A DNA stretch of 5,821 nucleotides from Pseudomonadota bacterium (GTDB lineage Bacteria > Desulfobacterota > Syntrophia > Syntrophales > JADFWA01), in contig JADFWA010000229.1 of the NCBI GenBank assembly GCA_015222855.1, forward strand, positions 1-5,821, written 5' to 3'. The position numbers and the translations under genes are program-made. Below the pieces are notes generated by a model, which was given only the letters and a program-made list of their open reading frames with translations, made no database searches and was not told where the DNA came from. Of this stretch, positions 5,788 to 5,821 are shown piece by piece (positions within the stretch are counted from its first letter, which is position 1; every line of letters begins with the position of its first letter).

Positions 5788-5821
5788 CTGTCTCTTATAC
5801 ACATCTGACGCTGCCGACGAA
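5788..5821 (+). other. Illumina Nextera (Tn5 mosaic end) adapter read-through, not genomic
   Basis: Bases 5788-5806 are CTGTCTCTTATACACATCT, the 19-bp Tn5 mosaic end used in transposase library kits. Bases 5807-5820 are GACGCTGCCGACGA, the rest of the reverse complement of the Nextera Read 1 primer. The final A at 5821 would be the first base beyond the primer site. The 33-base match is exact, so this is assembly carry-over rather than a Tn5 insertion. It adds a false C-terminus and stop (TGA, 5806-5808) to the upstream gene. Confidence 0.98.

Noticed and set aside
5788..5806. Tn5 insertion sequence end or transposon junction
   Set aside because: The mosaic end continues directly into the synthetic Nextera primer sequence and then the contig ends. 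This is library adapter, not a natural transposon.

Overview
The window is a contig-end fragment from a bacterium of moderate GC content (mid-40s % by eye). It carries five protein genes, all on the + strand. The outer two are cut by the ends of the sequence. The last 34 bases are largely sequencing adapter, not genomic DNA. A lipoprotein endopeptidase of the DvLysin-like layout (N-terminal stabilising domain, two SH3b domains, NlpC/P60) points to a Gram-negative bacterium. Gene content and repeat style fit an anaerobic Desulfobacterota (Syntrophales-like) or Nitrospirota-type environmental genome. That placement is an impression from family recall, not a measured assignment.

Layout: (1) 1-861, the 3' four-fifths of rlmN, a radical-SAM methyltransferase of 23S rRNA (and tRNA). 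(2) 947-2194, a GT-A fold glycosyltransferase resembling mannosylglycerate synthase / glucosyl-3-phosphoglycerate synthase, with a strong ribosome binding site. (3) 2195-2408, an intergenic stretch almost filled by a 200-bp nested inverted-repeat element (11-bp perfect ends, a hairpin, GGCACAAAG arms and an AT-rich imperfect palindrome). (4) 2409-3272, a class I SAM methyltransferase, overlapping by 4 bases (GTGA) with (5) 3269-4279, a zinc-ribbon Nudix hydrolase fused to an alpha-helical C-terminal domain that looks RsbRD_N-like. (6) 4280-4422, a second intergenic stretch with a different palindromic repeat: a 17-bp perfect AT-rich stem flanked by GGCACA-type ends like those of the first element. 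(7) 4423 to at least 5787, the SH3b-NlpC/P60 lipoprotein. Its apparent stop codon lies inside the adapter.

The methyltransferase and Nudix genes are very likely translationally coupled and so probably act together. The glycosyltransferase upstream could belong to the same small-molecule pathway, but a repeat element separates them and nothing in the sequence proves a link. rlmN and the NlpC/P60 gene are housekeeping or envelope functions without an evident tie to the middle genes. The items most worth a second look are the two related intergenic repeat elements, the Nudix-helical fusion coupled to a methyltransferase, the MGS-like glycosyltransferase, and the adapter contamination that creates a false protein C-terminus. 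I saw no convincing new defence or mobile system.
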